A stretch of 64,000 nucleotides of DNA from Onchocerca lupi (GCA_028564675.1 JAOVVO010000170.1:1-64000); one strand, 5' to 3'; positions 27,017 through 40,554 are shown, counted from the first letter of the stretch. A program made the numbers and translations. The notes: a model not told the origin generated them from the sequence alone.

Positions 27017-29242
27017 AGATTTGAAAAATATTACCAACCAGATGCAGATGCCAGGATCAAGCCAACAGATTTAATAATGAAAGTCCATTTACCCAAATAA
27101 CCTCTGATGATAAAACCGGACAGAATACATTTGATCTCAGGTATACCCGAACCACAAGCATATGGAGCAAATACCTGAAAATAGAAATCATATACAAACT
27201 CTTTAGAAAAACAGTCCATTTATTTTTCTGTTCATATGTGTCGTTTCTCCTCAGATGCCGTTTTCAAATCTTTATATATATTTCTTTTTTTTTCTTTTGA
27301 AAGAGTAAACAAAAACCATTCTTGCTCAATATGAAATGAAAACTATTAACACAAAATAAAAAAAGTCTATTAAATTATCAACATAATAAAGTACCTTCAC
27401 CAAAGCTACAGTTACTCCTGTCATCAATACACTCCAACCACAATAAAAAAATAGTTCCATCACATAATAAAAGAAATTCCGCTCATAAAACTGCATCATT
27501 TCAGGCCAGGATGTCCATGCCGAACAGTCGGCATCTTTATAAACACTGTCATTTGCTGACCAACAACAATGCTCACGATCAAGCCAAAATCGATCGGCAC
27601 ATATACCATCCTGAAAGAGTTAAAATATTTAAAAAAATATATAAATAATTATGAACCATTAAACATTTCCACATTTTATTTTTTCAGTGCACTATTTATT
27701 CCATTGTGCTACTGAATTCAAACTGTTTTTCAGAGAGAAGAAATACGTTTTACATAGAAATACGTTCTTGCCTTCAAATCACTCATCCAACGTGCTCCAA
27801 TATCAATAATACCAGCAATAGTACCAGCCGCAAGACCAACCATCAGTACACATATCCAACCACTTCCCGCATCCCATAGACTACATAGTTTACCAAAAGA
27901 AGTTTTTGATCGTTTCACGATAAATTTATGGCGCAATCTGTCACGTGCTAAATCTCTCTGCCAATCTATTGTATGAAAATCATCATACCGGCTATAAAAA
28001 AGCATTGTGAAATTATTTATGTATATATATATATATATAAAGTTTTATCGGCAATCTAGTTTCCAGACTGAATAAAATGAATAAACGGCTAATATCGTAT
28101 ACCTCTTGAAAACAATAACTCTCGATATCTGGAAACAACGGCATTACTTGTAAGACTCAAATTACAAACCTCTCTATTGGTGGTGAAGCATCATCGATGA
28201 TTATCTCGTCACTGTCATTTAATGCAATAAAATTATTTCCGTTTGTACCTAGAACATACGGTAAATGGTTGATCTATTCTTGAAATAAATAGATAATTCT
28301 TAATTATATGACTCAATGAAGCATAAGAAAATAATTAAACTTTTACAAAATGAATAAACAACATACCGCGATATTTTAATGCACTATGACTACTCTGTTC
28401 GGCATGTACCACTGCTGGAGCAGTATCGGAAGTAGAAACAATATCATCATCACCAATCATTGCTTCTAATTCGATCCGAGTCCTTTTTATGGGTCGAAAA
28501 GGATTAAATGTTGATAAGAGAGTTCTGGACTGAGTCGGCGATATTAAGCAAGTTGTTTCACTTTGCTATAAAAATATTGTTTAAAAAAAAAAAAAGCTAA
28601 TTCAAACAGAATCCTCCGTTTATTGAACATATGCGGGCAAATCCTAATCAATTTTTTTTAAATCAATATCTATGAAAATCCTTCAAAGAAAACGATTTTC
28701 CGAGAAAAAAAGTCCTTTAGAGAATACATGTGGAATACATACATTGATAAATGCGCACCTATAAGTTATTATTTTTGTTTTATCTTCCTTTACTCACAGT
28801 ATAGTATTTAGCTTTTTCTAGAAGTTCTCGATAAGCATTTTTTAAAAGTTTCAGTCCTTGCTTACAAGCTATTCTGTTTAATCCTCGATATTAGAAGCAA
28901 TGCTTCAAGCTCTAACTAAGTTATCCATCTATTCGTGCTTCAGTGATTTAGATTCCCTAGCTGTTACCAAACCATTTCAAAAACACTATCAAATACTATT
29001 TTCGTATCAACGTTGTCAATATTACCTATCAATTTGACATCATCTCAGCACCTTGTTTCATCTACATATCTGTGCCTGGTTTTTCCATTACTTCTGCATC
29101 TGCTATCATGTCTATTTCTGCATCTCTGATATAGATGATAAGTATAAAATATTAATAAATAGGTATAGTAAGTACTGGTAAGTATAAAAAGTTAATAAAT
29201 ACCTAGAAAACATACCTCGTCACTTGTCCAGAGATTGCTCAT
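21755..29242 (-). CDS. clh-5: ClC-3/4/5-type chloride/proton exchanger
   Basis: Endosomal-type CLC antiporter that exchanges Cl- for H+. Eighteen exons join in phase (transcription order): 29216-29242, 28367-28565, 28170-28248, 27772-27991, 27395-27610, 27039-27174, 26719-26899, 26382-26493, 25908-26014, 25577-25727, 24958-25080, 24238-24405, 23757-23869, 23363-23480, 22985-23090, 22675-22813, 22402-22546, 21755-21928; about 837 aa. Seen: the YDDFHTIDW N-terminal signature of ClC-3/4/5, selectivity motif GSGIPE (255-260), GKEGP with gating Glu299, SLEE with proton Glu356 (57 residues on, the spacing I recall for ClC-5), KVPAGLFVPSLAMGAIAGR, and two CBS domains (about 640-837) ending LGLRQVLVTRNGRLLGIITKK. 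Both key glutamates mark it as an exchanger, not a channel. The intron after exon 4 appears to use a GC donor. The symbol follows the C. elegans member of this subgroup and is by similarity only. Confidence 0.95.
26982..27014. repeat. Poly-A tract in transporter intron
   Basis: About 32 consecutive A residues on the plus strand, i.e. a poly-T tract in the sense of the transporter transcript. A likely length-variable site. Confidence 0.8.
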
Positions 29243-29274
29243 AGAAAGTGAAACCAGTCAACTTTCATAAGCAT
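29239..29274 (-). promoter_or_regulatory. Upstream ORF overlapping the transporter start codon
   Basis: After a probable acceptor (AG at plus 29284-29285) the leader contains an ATG at 29274 that opens an 11-codon ORF with a second in-frame ATG. It ends in TGA that overlaps the main ATG (ATGA). If this leader is used, ribosomes would have to reinitiate or scan past, which would limit translation of the transporter. Confidence 0.4.
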
Positions 29275-29523
29275 TTTTTGTGCCTAAATAGGCCGATTTC
29301 CTAAAAATTTTTATGGTTCATTATAAACAAACATTGATAAGATCAAAGATTAAAGGCTGGAATGACGTATTTCCATCTGATTTTATCTTACTTTCTCTAA
29401 TTTCGAATTTCGCAAATTGTGGGAATTGAGTGTCAAAACAAAAAAAAAAAAGAAAAACTTTTTTATAAAAGGAGAAAAAAAACTGAGCTCGCTCGGAAAA
29501 ACCGACCGCTACAGCTGGTAAAT

Positions 29524-29690
29524 GATGTTTGAATAAAATAATTATTAAATAATAAAATAATAACCCAATTAACTAAACTGAATGGCTAATTAATCATTAC
29601 GATAATGATATTTGAATAAAATAATTATTAAATATTAAAATAATAATTCAACTAACTAAACTGAATGGTTAACTAATTATTACTATTATG
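29524..29690. repeat. Two-copy tandem repeat, unit about 83 bases
   Basis: Copy 1 starts near 29524 (GATGTTTGAATAAAATAATT) and copy 2 near 29607 (GATATTTGAATAAAATAATT). Both continue through AACTAAACTGAATGG. They differ by a few substitutions. Confidence 0.75.
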
Positions 29691-29805
29691 TCAAGCTTAA
29701 AAAAAAAAAAAAAAAAAACACAAATGGATCGATCAATCAAACAAGTAACAAACAATTTATGTGGATCAATGAATTAGACAAGACAATATTTCATCAAAAG
29801 AGATG

Positions 29806-29985
29806 ATCGATAATAAAATACATGAGATTGGAAGAAATGAAATAAAACTGAAAAGAGCTCAGTAACAATAACTCAAATAAAACTATCAAACTACAGCAGC
29901 GATTTTAATTTGTACGACTCATAACATTGCAATAAAAAATAAGATGAACGATAATAAATAGTATTAAATTAGGAAAAAATGAAAT
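29806..29985. repeat. Diverged direct repeat, spacing about 140 bases
   Basis: The block GATCGATAATAAA followed by GAAATAAAACTGAAAA near 29806-29858 recurs near 29946-29998 with substitutions. It lies just after the 83-base repeats in the divergent promoter region. Confidence 0.55.
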
Positions 29986-31301
29986 AAAACTGAAAACAGT
30001 TTAGTAATAAACAATTGTTCGCAAGGAGATAAATAAAATAAAGCAAATGATGTTTTTTTATGGGAAAAATCTAAATTTCCCAGCCAAAAAAAAGTACCAA
30101 TCCCAACTCTTAACTACCAACGGTTGTCAGCAAGGAGCAAGATATAATACGGTCCAACAAGCGATGCGATTTGGAGGAGATGCGGTCGTTTCTTATTTAT
30201 CGTTTGCGAAAATCTATTTATGTATTGTTTGGTTTCAATTAATTTTGAGTCCATTGTTTTAATTAATCACTTATTTACTTGCTTACTCTAATTACAATAA
30301 GAAAGAGAATCAAGAGCACAATATGTATTCCTAAGAGTTTCTAGGCATATTCTAAAGAATCTTGCTAATCGGTCAAAGCAAGACTATTCCTATTTCAGAG
30401 GATTAATTACTGGATCAGATATCAAAATTGTATTGAATAGCTCTTTTTCCAATTGCTTTTTCATAATTAATTTCCCGTCTACAAATTATTATTTGATTAG
30501 AACATATTTCATTCATTTTCATTGATCTTTGATTTGGTAAGAAATATCATCACACCATTATACATTCATTCATATTACAATTATTCGTTTTTTTTTTTTT
30601 TTTTCTATTTCGCTCCTAATTTATATCATTAATTGATCAAAAATTTTTGACTAATTAGTTAATTAATTCGTTTATTTAGACATGTGAAATTTTAATGATG
30701 CAAAATTTGCTTTTCTGCACGTTTAATATGCTCATTTCTTTTCATGTATATACGATATGAAGTTTTTTTTATGTCTATGCTTATGATTTTTTGTTACGCA
30801 TATTTATTTATGCGCGCGATTTCTTCTGTTTTTAAATTTTTTAAGTCAGTTTTTGTAACATAGCAATCTTTGTATACGGGGATTCATATATAATTTTTTT
30901 TTTTTTTTTTTTTTGCATATATAACCATTATTTTTTTTTTGATGTGCAATTTTCATATAGAATCCTTTATGCGTAATCTTCACATAAAAATTTTTTTAAA
31001 ATAATTTTTATGTAAATTAATTACATTTGTATAAAATTTTCACATGTAATCACCTACTCCATCATAAATATTTGGTGTAAAGGAAGCAATAAGAAATGAG
31101 ATTGAATTGCGTAATAAGACGTAGTACAGTACTAGATAAAAAGATTTATAGAATTAAACACTGATTAATAAATTGATCATTATAGCGCCTGCATTGTAAT
31201 TTGTAATTTATTTGCATAAAAATACTATATCATAAATAAAATTTCATCTGGAAGAAAAAAAGTGCGATATTTTCACGTGATTAAACGTATCCATTGAATC
31301 G

Positions 31302-34300
31302 ATGAATACACAAGGTTTGTTGCTCATTTCACTTTTTTTTTCGTTTTTTTCTTTTCTTTTTTTTTTTTTCAAATTTTTCGGATTTTTTCGAAATGTTGAA
31401 GTTTTATGTTGACATTTAAATTTTATATTTTATAACGATTTGTTTTATTTTATATCAAAAAAAAAAAAAAAAAAAGGAAATAAAGAAAAAAAAAAGTCTG
31501 TTAAAAGTAAAACGGAGAAAGTTGTCGCCAGTCCTCTTAACCGTGACAGTGATTGAGAGTTCTTGTTTCTTGTTTACGATATCTCAAACTTGGGTAATTA
31601 AACTTTTATAAAAAAAAATTCTGATAATACGACAGTTACAATATCAATCACAATGAAAACGATTCTAATGACAAAACAATTTTAGTTACGATATCATACC
31701 TAAAAGAAGATATATACTGAATATCCGATCTTGTAGTAGTATATCCTTTCAAATGATCTCATGCTGAGAACCTTTTTATTTATAGATGGAGGATCCTGAT
31801 AGAGCATTGATTTACTAGAAAGATCTTCATTAGCCCATAAGAACGTTCCTTCATTAGCGCGTGATCTGCACTATAACATAGAACAAAGATTATAAAGCCA
31901 TTTGACCTAAGAACAAAAAAATAAATCCACATCTTCCTGTTCAGGACCAAAACGATGAACACCCAAATTTCCATCATGGCCACTTTTTTTTTTTTCCTGC
32001 AGATTTTAAATTTTCATGCCTTATTAGAGATGTAGTGATTGATTTGCCATTTCTTCTTGTGACGCCTATTACCTTCTGGTTTGTAGCTTTACCTTCAAGA
32101 AATAGCTCGATATCTAATTTTATTTAAATAAGACTTAGAAATCATTTGATGAACAAAAAAATCACTTATTTTCTGGTACTTCTCGCGATTTCAGCGACAA
32201 GAGTAATATAAAATGAAGGGAATTCGTTAGTTAAGAAAAAGTTTGAAGTAAAAGCAGATATTATCCAAAGTTTATGTTGAATCATTTTATTATTGATTTC
32301 AAGTAACAATTATTCAGTGAAGCAGAAATATTAATAATAATGGAAAAACGTTACTAAGCTGAGATATTTATAGATGATAATTAATATAGTAGGATAAATA
32401 AATTTCTTTAAAAGATCTGAAAAGAATCGGATTTTTTTTTTCTTTGCTTTTGAATTTAATAACTATGATATGTGCTTTATTTTACTGATGAATTTGAAAG
32501 CATCCATCTCGTAGTTTCAATCATCTCATTAAAAAGCTTAGAAAGAGGCAGTTTCAGAGGTATTCTTCTTGCGATCAATTAGCTTGTATATTGAAATACA
32601 TATGATTAAATTTTAATTGCTAATTATACCATTTTAATGTAAGCACGGTCATGATGCTACTCCTTTACTTACTATGATAACTCCTTCTATTATCGAAGCA
32701 ATCCAAAAAGTGGCTATTTGTTTTCTGTTTGAATTTAGAATTATCGCTAATCAAGTCCATTTATATTGTGCTTTATTTTAGGATCAGGAAAGCCGGAATT
32801 GTTGCGACGTGTGCGACCAAATTTTGCTGACGATGGTTAGCGCAGTGCTATTTACTAATTACTGAGCTGCAAGATATATCATTATTAAATATTTAAAATT
32901 GACATCAAAATCACGAATGATGGCAACTTTTTTATTGGACAAAGAATTGTAGTTTACTGCAAATAATGTAGATAAAATAATATTTAGAGTAGTGAACTAG
33001 TTCCATATAATTAACATTAAAAATAACCATGTTGTTGAATTTTTACTCTATTATTTTATAGTATATGGCTCAAGCGTCGTAACACTTAGCAATGAACATG
33101 TGGAGCACTTGGAAAATGATACGACAGAAAATCGAATGGATATTTGCGAATCAGCGCTTGCACAGAGACGTTCTGCACAATTGCCGAAACTTAAAAAAAT
33201 ATCAAATAAGCCAAGGCCATTAAGCAATGATTTCTCGGTATTCTCTTTCTCTGCCATTTCTTTTCTGATCGATGTTTAGCAATGGAGATTTTATTTTAGC
33301 TTGAAGACTTTCTAGAAATTCCTACTAACTGATAGTGCATTAGTCCCGTGTTAAATATGGCAGAGACAGTAAAACATTTTATGCTAAACTTATATTATTA
33401 TTGAAGTTAGCATTCAGATACTTATTTAAGCACTCACTTGTTAATATGCGGATTTATTTGCTTATTTTATTATTTGTCGTCATAAATTAACTCAGTAGCA
33501 GTTGTTTTCTCGTCTTTTTTCTAATTTCATCATTACTGAATTTTCCTTTAGACGCGATATGAAATGAATGATTTTGAATTTATCTACTCTGATTGTGATA
33601 CACATGCAGCAGAACTGGCTGAACTTTATACCTATAGCGAGTTGGAAGACTGGGCACTGAACATGCATGCTTATCGAGATTTCGTGGAATCTAGAAAGGT
33701 AATTTATTGTAAAGTGCTATAAGCTTAATTGTTATTGTGCGACTTGACTTGGTATATTGCATAAATAGTACGAGTTTCATTATTTTTATCAATTGGCTTG
33801 GAATTTCTAATACCAGCATTTTATGTTTATAGAATGATTTGTCTTATTCATATTAATCTATTAAAAACCGTCAACCATTTTTAGCTGGACTATAAATGGT
33901 CAAAGCTTACGGAGAGTCAACAAAAAGATATTCTATTGAGTTTGCTGGAAGAATTGGAACGAATCGAGCCAAATATACGATTAAATGCTGCAAGATGCAT
34001 ACTTTATATATTACAGGTTTGTAGTTAAAAAGCAAATTTCTAATAATGCATTTTTTAATTACCGACGCAGATACTCACATGCAATTTATTGTAATGACAT
34101 ATATTGATGAGTTGTTACATTTTTTATATTATCATTTCTTAAATGAAAAAGTTAATGCTTTAATATATTTGTTTGAAAATTTGATGGGTTGGTACATCAA
34201 TACTGTTAGCAACAAGCGACTTGAAGTAATTTCAAATGATTTTTCAAATGACATAAAATATAATAGCATATTTTTATGATTTCCAACATTATAGGGTGCT

Positions 34301-37300
34301 TATATGGATTTCGTTGATGACAAGAATATCACCATTGATGATACCTTTAAAGGTAATAATGTAAGACAAAGTGGAAATGTAAGCATGGGTTACTGCGAAG
34401 AAAAATGTCTAATGGCGGGAGTTTTGAATGCTTATAAAGCATATGAAGTTGGAGCTTATCAGGTAGAAAATGCTTGGACTTTTTTGAAAATATTAAATGA
34501 ATTTTTATAGCTCAGAAATTTCCATGTATGGGAGATTGATTTTCACAAATCACAATTACTTTTAGGCGTTATGTAAGCTATTGTTGACTGAAATCCATGA
34601 TATCTGGGATGGTGGAGCCGTTGGAGCAGGTCAATATAGCCAACTCTCTTCAGTATCAAACAGTCGTTCAGCATCTAATGCTGATCTTTCGGAGAGTGTT
34701 GGTGCGATTTTCCTTCCTTATTGATATGTGTCATCGCGATTTTTGAAAAAAAAATTTTTGTTCGAAAAATTTGAAGTTAGAGAATTATCAATTCAACCAA
34801 CCAATAATGTTTTAATTGCAATTTTCAACTTCAAACATTTAGAATTTATCGAGAAGAATATCAATAATTCGTTATTAATCCTGATTACTTTTTGTAGAAA
34901 TGATATAATTGATTTAAAATATTTTTTATTCCTTTCGTTGTTTTTGAATTTCCAAAGCGTCTCTTCTTATTGACAAGATGAATGCAAATTAAGTCTGCTA
35001 ATAAATTTAAATCTTTTTAATGATAAAACTATTTTAAGTGGAAAGACGGAGTAGTCGAAGAAGTGCCACGACGGCTGATAACGAAGCGCTGCGTGTTACA
35101 CTAAGTGCCTTATATCACATGGTGGAGTCGATGCGACGATTAGATTTGTTTGAACTTGTTGTTTCTGCAGATAAAAAATCTCGATATGCTGAGTTGAACA
35201 AAGATTTTATTGTAGAAGTTGGTCAGTTTGCTAATTTTTTTCTGTAAGCTCTAGCTTCATTTTATTACATTTCAAATAAAAATGGTATGATTTCGAACTA
35301 TAATCCAAATATTTTTAGAAGAAATGATTGAAGGCGCTGATATGTCATTGATTATGGTTTTACTCGAAATGATGCCCGCTTTCTGTCACGGAAGTAGTCC
35401 CCATTTCCCGATGAAAAAAGTAATATTTTTGGTTCTTCATTATTAAATCATCATTGACAGTTACAACTGCTTATTTAATAATTGCACATTGGCATTCCGA
35501 ATGACACTTATGATGCCAATAATTCAGATCATTTGTATCAATCTACTCAGTGGCTATAGAAGATGTAATATGATTGTTTTCAAATTTCGGATGCTGTTTG
35601 CTCTACTTCAATATTTCTTTATCGAGGGACAATTGAATTTTTTTATTCAATTGGAAATTTCCCTTGAAATTCTCTAACTTAAACAGGAATTTATTTGCAG
35701 GTCCTTTTGCTTACTTGGAAAACACTTTTAACAATATTGGGTGGTTGGAAAGAGTTGCGTGAAGGGAAAGCTGCCAAACGAGCAGCACTAAATTTGAGCT
35801 CAGTTGAAGATACACTTCTTGTTGCAAGTGCAATGAAATCATCTTCGATAAATGGCAATGATTCGGAACAAAGTCAAGGTAATTTTCATCTAAATTTTCA
35901 AGAATTCTTGAATTTTCGAGCTTGCTGTTTTTAGATTTCAGGTTTTTTTTTTTCTTTCTTAAATTTCTTTGAATTCAAAAATTTTAATTTCAAGTATGTC
36001 AATGATTCTAATTTGTTATAGGTATCGCTCGCCCGAAGAAAACACTTCATCCTTCAGCTCGATTAATTTGTCGTCAGTTCGCTTGTACTACCTCCACTTC
36101 GCTTGAAGGTCGATTACTTTGAACTTCTTGTGGAATTTTCCTCATTTATTTGTGATGCAGTAATAATGGGAAATGAATTACAAAATTGCAAAATTTTATT
36201 AATTTGCAGGCAAAGATGATGAAATGCTAAATAAAATGAGATCTGATTGTGCAGAAATTGATCAATTGCCAACAAATTTGGATTTACCTAATGACGAGAG
36301 CAGTGATAATGTAGATGGAGACGGTTTAAACGACTTGGTAATTGAAGAATTATCGCATACCTCAGGTATTTATTGATTTCGAGAATTGAACTTCTGAAAG
36401 TTTTGATTAGAGAACGGAACTTAGGAAAATAAAAATGAAGAAATCGTCATCTAAAATAAGCCTTTAGAGAATGGCAGTCATAGGAGGTAATCAATTTGAA
36501 ATTGCTTTATTTCAACCAGAGGTAATCAATTTGAAATTGCTTTATCAATTAATATGATAGAATTAGTATTTTAGTTCATTTTGCGGTAAGAGAAGAAATA
36601 CCGCACTTGAGGAGGAAATTGAATCGTCCAAGTCCACTAATGCGGTATGTTTTTTGATCAGCCAAGCTTTTTGTTGTTTCTGTTTAGCGTTGGATTTGGT
36701 AATCCTTAATAACAGTCCTGAACCAGTCGATTAAAAGGAAATTTAAGAAGAAATTATTAAAGTTTCATGGAAATTTTGAGAATTGCGATATTAAACTTGC
36801 ATATGACTATTATTTAGAAGATGTATTTAATGTCAAATATTGCAGAAATTCATATACAGGTGATTATACACCGGTCGCAGGCACACCTCCACCCACAGAT
36901 ATACTTTTTCGAACATCACTACCGTGGAATTCGAAAGTTCGTGAAGAAGATATTGAAACATTTTTGCAATGTGAGAGGTTGGTATTGTTTTTGCTGCTGC
37001 TTGTAAAGTTTTAAAATATAAAATTGGTTATTTGTAAGAAGTTATCATAAAGTAGACGATTGATCGAGTCAAATTAAATTAGCTTTTGGTATTATTTTTC
37101 AGAATGAAATTTTTTAATTACCGTTTGCCAAATGATTCAACAACATTATTTGGTTTGCCTTTACCAATCCAGAAAAGTGTTGAAGCACTACGTCGTCATG
37201 TTTATATTTCGTTGGGTGAATTACAAGTATGATATTTATCGATATTCTACTACAAATGGAGTTAATGCAAACTTTTTGTTCTCGAGAACTTCACATTTTT

Positions 37301-40300
37301 AAGCAATTTTTATAAGTGATGCAAATTAATTATTTTAAGGCAAATCGGGAAAAAGAATTAAATCGATATATGTTTTCACAGCGAGAAGATAACATTCCAA
37401 TGACGAGTGCAGAAAAGTTGTATCGGTTGATGTTGCCTAATTTGAGTCAATATATTATTGCTTTATTGAAAGTACTATTGGCTGCTGCACCTTCTTCAAA
37501 GGTTGAATTCTAACTACGAGGTTATGAAACTGGATGTCGATTATTTTGCATTTAAACAAAGAAATATTGCAATTCGATCACACGAGTGATATTGTAACAG
37601 CTTGTCGTGAGATATCACTCAGTTGTTGATAATAGAGACATTATAATTTTTCCTGTTTATAGGCAAAAAGTGAGGCAATCAATATACTATCGGATGTACT
37701 TACACCTGAAACAGATAACAATGAGATATTATCAAATTCAGTCAGTTTTGATAGTTCACTCTCCAACATACTTGAACAAAGTGTTCGTATTGCAATCGAT
37801 GTTAACCGACATAAAGAAGTACTCCTTATTTTTATATTTATTCATTCACATAACTAAATTACGGGGAGTTCAGTAAAGAAATTAATAAATTCATATTTTT
37901 CGCAATTCCAAGAAAGTTCTTTTTTTTTTTGAAAATCAAAGATTTTTATAAAAATATGTCATTGCATTTCTGAATTTTTAGATAATGGTTAAAGCTGCTT
38001 CTGCAATTCTAATATTGCTAATGAAGCATTTTCGATTAAATCACATATATCAGTTTGAATATATCGGACAACATCTTGTTTTCGCTAATTGCATCCCATT
38101 AATCTTGAAGTTCATGGATCAAAATATGGTTCGATACGTGCAGTCAAAACATGAACTGCCACCTTACAATTATCCACATGCCCCACTTTATTATGTCAGA
38201 AATAATGGTGAATTTTTATCCATTAATTTTTACCAAAATTTGATTTTGTTTTGCTGAAGACATTGATGGTGATATTCAAAATCACTTCAGTGCAGAAATA
38301 ATCCTTTTTAAATAACCGGATAAACTGAGAAGTGCAACTCTCTTAAGTTCTCTCTCCTTTCTCTTCATACTCTTTCTTCTATCTACTAATCTTTAGCATT
38401 GATTATTTAGTTTGGGATTTTTGAAATTTCTTTGCCTCTTTGCCCGTAATTTCTTCATTATCATCATTATTCCGGCATCTATGGAGAAGGCAAATATTCA
38501 GTCTATCGCTGAAAAAATATGTCTTATGCTGTGAGAATTCTGAACTGAAAGCTACAGACAGATGAATTTTAGATGACCACTGTTAGATGTTTTTATTTGT
38601 TAAAAACATGAACAGGATAGCACTTATCAACTTTGATAATAAATTCATTAAGTTAAGATTTTTCACATATAACACTATAATTACAGAAGAATGGCCAGTA
38701 TTGGATATTAATAATCTTGAAGATAGTGATTCGCAATCACCATCATACTATCTATGGCGTAACGTTTTCTCAGCCATCAATCTCCTGCGTGTTTTGAATA
38801 AATTAACGAAATGGAAACATGCACGTACGATGATGCTTGTGGTATTCAAATCTGCGCCAATTTTAAAACGCTCATTAAGGGTTAAATTGGTCTGTTACTA
38901 TATGATGATAGATATTACATATTACTAAATCAATTAATATGCTATTTCATCCTTATTTTTTTTAACTTAGCTAATTTCCTAACAACTGAGGAATGGCACT
39001 ATCTTTTGATATATTTCATTCATTGTATTTTGAATGCATTCAGCACTTTTTTTTTGGCCATAATATTAGATTAGGAACAGGTAGAATATTCAGTAGTGGA
39101 GAATTTATTATTAGTAAAATAGAATCTTTAGTAAGTTGGTCATTTAGAATTTGTTTCAAACTTAAACTGCTAACTATTTTGTGATTGAATTTGTTGATCC
39201 AAGTAAAATGTGAAATTCAGATTTGACAATAAAATATGATTTGTTTGAAAATTAGTTTGATTTATTTTTTCCTTTTTTTCTTCAGGCAGTATTCCAGCTA
39301 TATGTATTAAAATTGCTCAAAATGCAGGCTCGATATCTTGGGAGACAGTGGAGACGAACAAATATGGAAATCATGTCAGCGATTTATGCGAAAGTGCGGC
39401 ATAGGTGAATTTTTATCATTTTTTAAATGTATGGATACTTTTTTTTGGCGCGAAAGTTCTAAAATTTAGGATGGAATTAAGAAAGAATCGAAATACAAAT
39501 AAGAGAGAGTGAATGATAGGCGCTATCTGTATATTGTGCAAATTTCACTAATTTTGCCTCTCCATATCATTAACGAAAATTTTTTCTTTTCTTTCTTTTT
39601 TTTTTTTTGATCGTCAACGCAACTCTTTTCTTTTTTTTTTGTTTTCTTTCGTTCTTGTAATTGACATTATAATTATTTTTAAATTCCTCGATTAATTCCG
39701 AAATATTTCTCTTATTGTATAAGCATCATAATTAGGCAAACAGACTATAAGTTTGTACATCCATTGACTAGAGCTAGCATTTGTTTGTGTAATCTCTTAA
39801 AAAATTTATGACTCTGTTCTACTTTTAGGTTAAACGATGATTGGGCTTATGCAAACGAAACGCGTTCGAAATCATGGGATTTCCAGAATGAGGAAGCGGC
39901 TCTAAAAACTGCAGTAGAAAGATTCAATTCAAGACGTTATTCTCATTTGTATCCTGCGTTTGCATTAGGTAAGTTTTATTGCCAAATTTTTATGAGACTT
40001 AAGAGTTCTGTGTTTCTCCATTGTTGCATTGATTGAAGTATTTAATCAACCAATTATAAAGGAGAATCACTTAGATCAGTATCACAATTATTACTGTGTT
40101 TTTGTTGGCATTACTTACATATTTCTTGTTAATCTTTTGAAATTTAAATTGTGTTTCTTGAATAACTGCCAAGTAAATGCAAATTTTATGATCGATACTG
40201 CAGAGGAAAGTTAGTTACAGTTAAAAATTCGATGCCTTAAATGGGAATTACTATTTGATATCAAATTGTCGATTTTTCTATTGTATGCATGAGATTATTT

Positions 40301-40554
40301 TTTTTTTAGCTATTGTTTTATTTGTAGAAGTTGGGGAAGCTTCATCGCCAGGTGATAGCTATTTGGATAATGTTAATATGAATGAGTTCGAACCAATGGA
40401 CAATAGTTTCCAATCATTATTGGGTACGAAAGTAGAACTAAGTGATCGATTTAAGCGTAACTATTCCAAATGGGTTGATGAGGAAGTCATAAAAAATCAT
40501 ACAAATTGGGATCTGCTTATGACACTTACACATGGCATCATTGATTGTGTATGA
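31302..40554 (+). CDS. farl-11: STRIP1/FAR11-like STRIPAK scaffold protein
   Basis: Core scaffold of the striatin-interacting phosphatase and kinase (STRIPAK) complex, which links PP2A and GCK kinases. Twenty-two exons join in phase: 31302-31314, 32782-32835, 33062-33237, 33552-33698, 33885-34016, 34295-34462, 34566-34701, 35039-35221, 35319-35419, 35701-35878, 36022-36108, 36210-36365, 36575-36644, 36846-36977, 37103-37226, 37340-37501, 37663-37818, 37982-38207, 38687-38889, 39286-39404, 39829-39968, 40328-40554; about 1029 aa. The N1221 domain begins at about residue 80 with EFIYSDCDTHAAELAELY; HFPMKKVLLLTWK follows. A variable Asp/Ser-rich region (about 450-530) leads to the C-terminal DUF3402 region from about 540 (TSLPWNSKVREEDIETFL, YQFEYIGQHLVFANCIPLIL, LNKLTKWKHARTMMLVVFKS, ARYLGRQWRRTNMEIMSAIY), ending after WVDEEVIKNHTNWDLL. 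The 13-base first coding exon followed by a 1.47 kb intron is the least certain element. Confidence 0.92.
36484..36545 (+). repeat. Recent 35-base tandem duplication in intron
   Basis: A 27-base stretch starting GAGGTAATCAATTTGAAATT is repeated without a mismatch at a spacing of 35 bases (36484 and 36519). It lies inside the intron between exons 36365 and 36575 of the STRIP1-like gene. The identity suggests a young duplication. Confidence 0.85.

Larger units (their letters stand above)
29285..31301. other. 2 kb spacer between divergent genes
   Basis: Lies between the start of the transporter (-) and the start of the STRIP1-like gene (+), so it should carry both promoters. It holds two tandem-repeat blocks (29524-29690 and 29806-29985) and several long A/T runs. 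A 71-codon ORF at 30047-30262 is less AT-rich than its surroundings but shows no recognisable domain or splice context, and I do not call it a gene. Confidence 0.45.

Noticed and set aside
30047..30262. 71-codon ORF in the spacer between divergent genes
   Set aside because: No domain, signal or matching splice partners; it begins in low-complexity AT sequence. Its slightly higher GC fits a promoter region as well as a gene.
31780..31983. 67-codon minus-strand ORF in intron 1 of the STRIP1-like gene
   Set aside because: No recognisable domain or start context, and it lies within an intron supported by phase on the other strand.
40029..40214. 61-codon plus-strand ORF between the last two STRIP1-like exons
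   Set aside because: The flanking exons join directly in phase and match the family without a gap, so this is intron.
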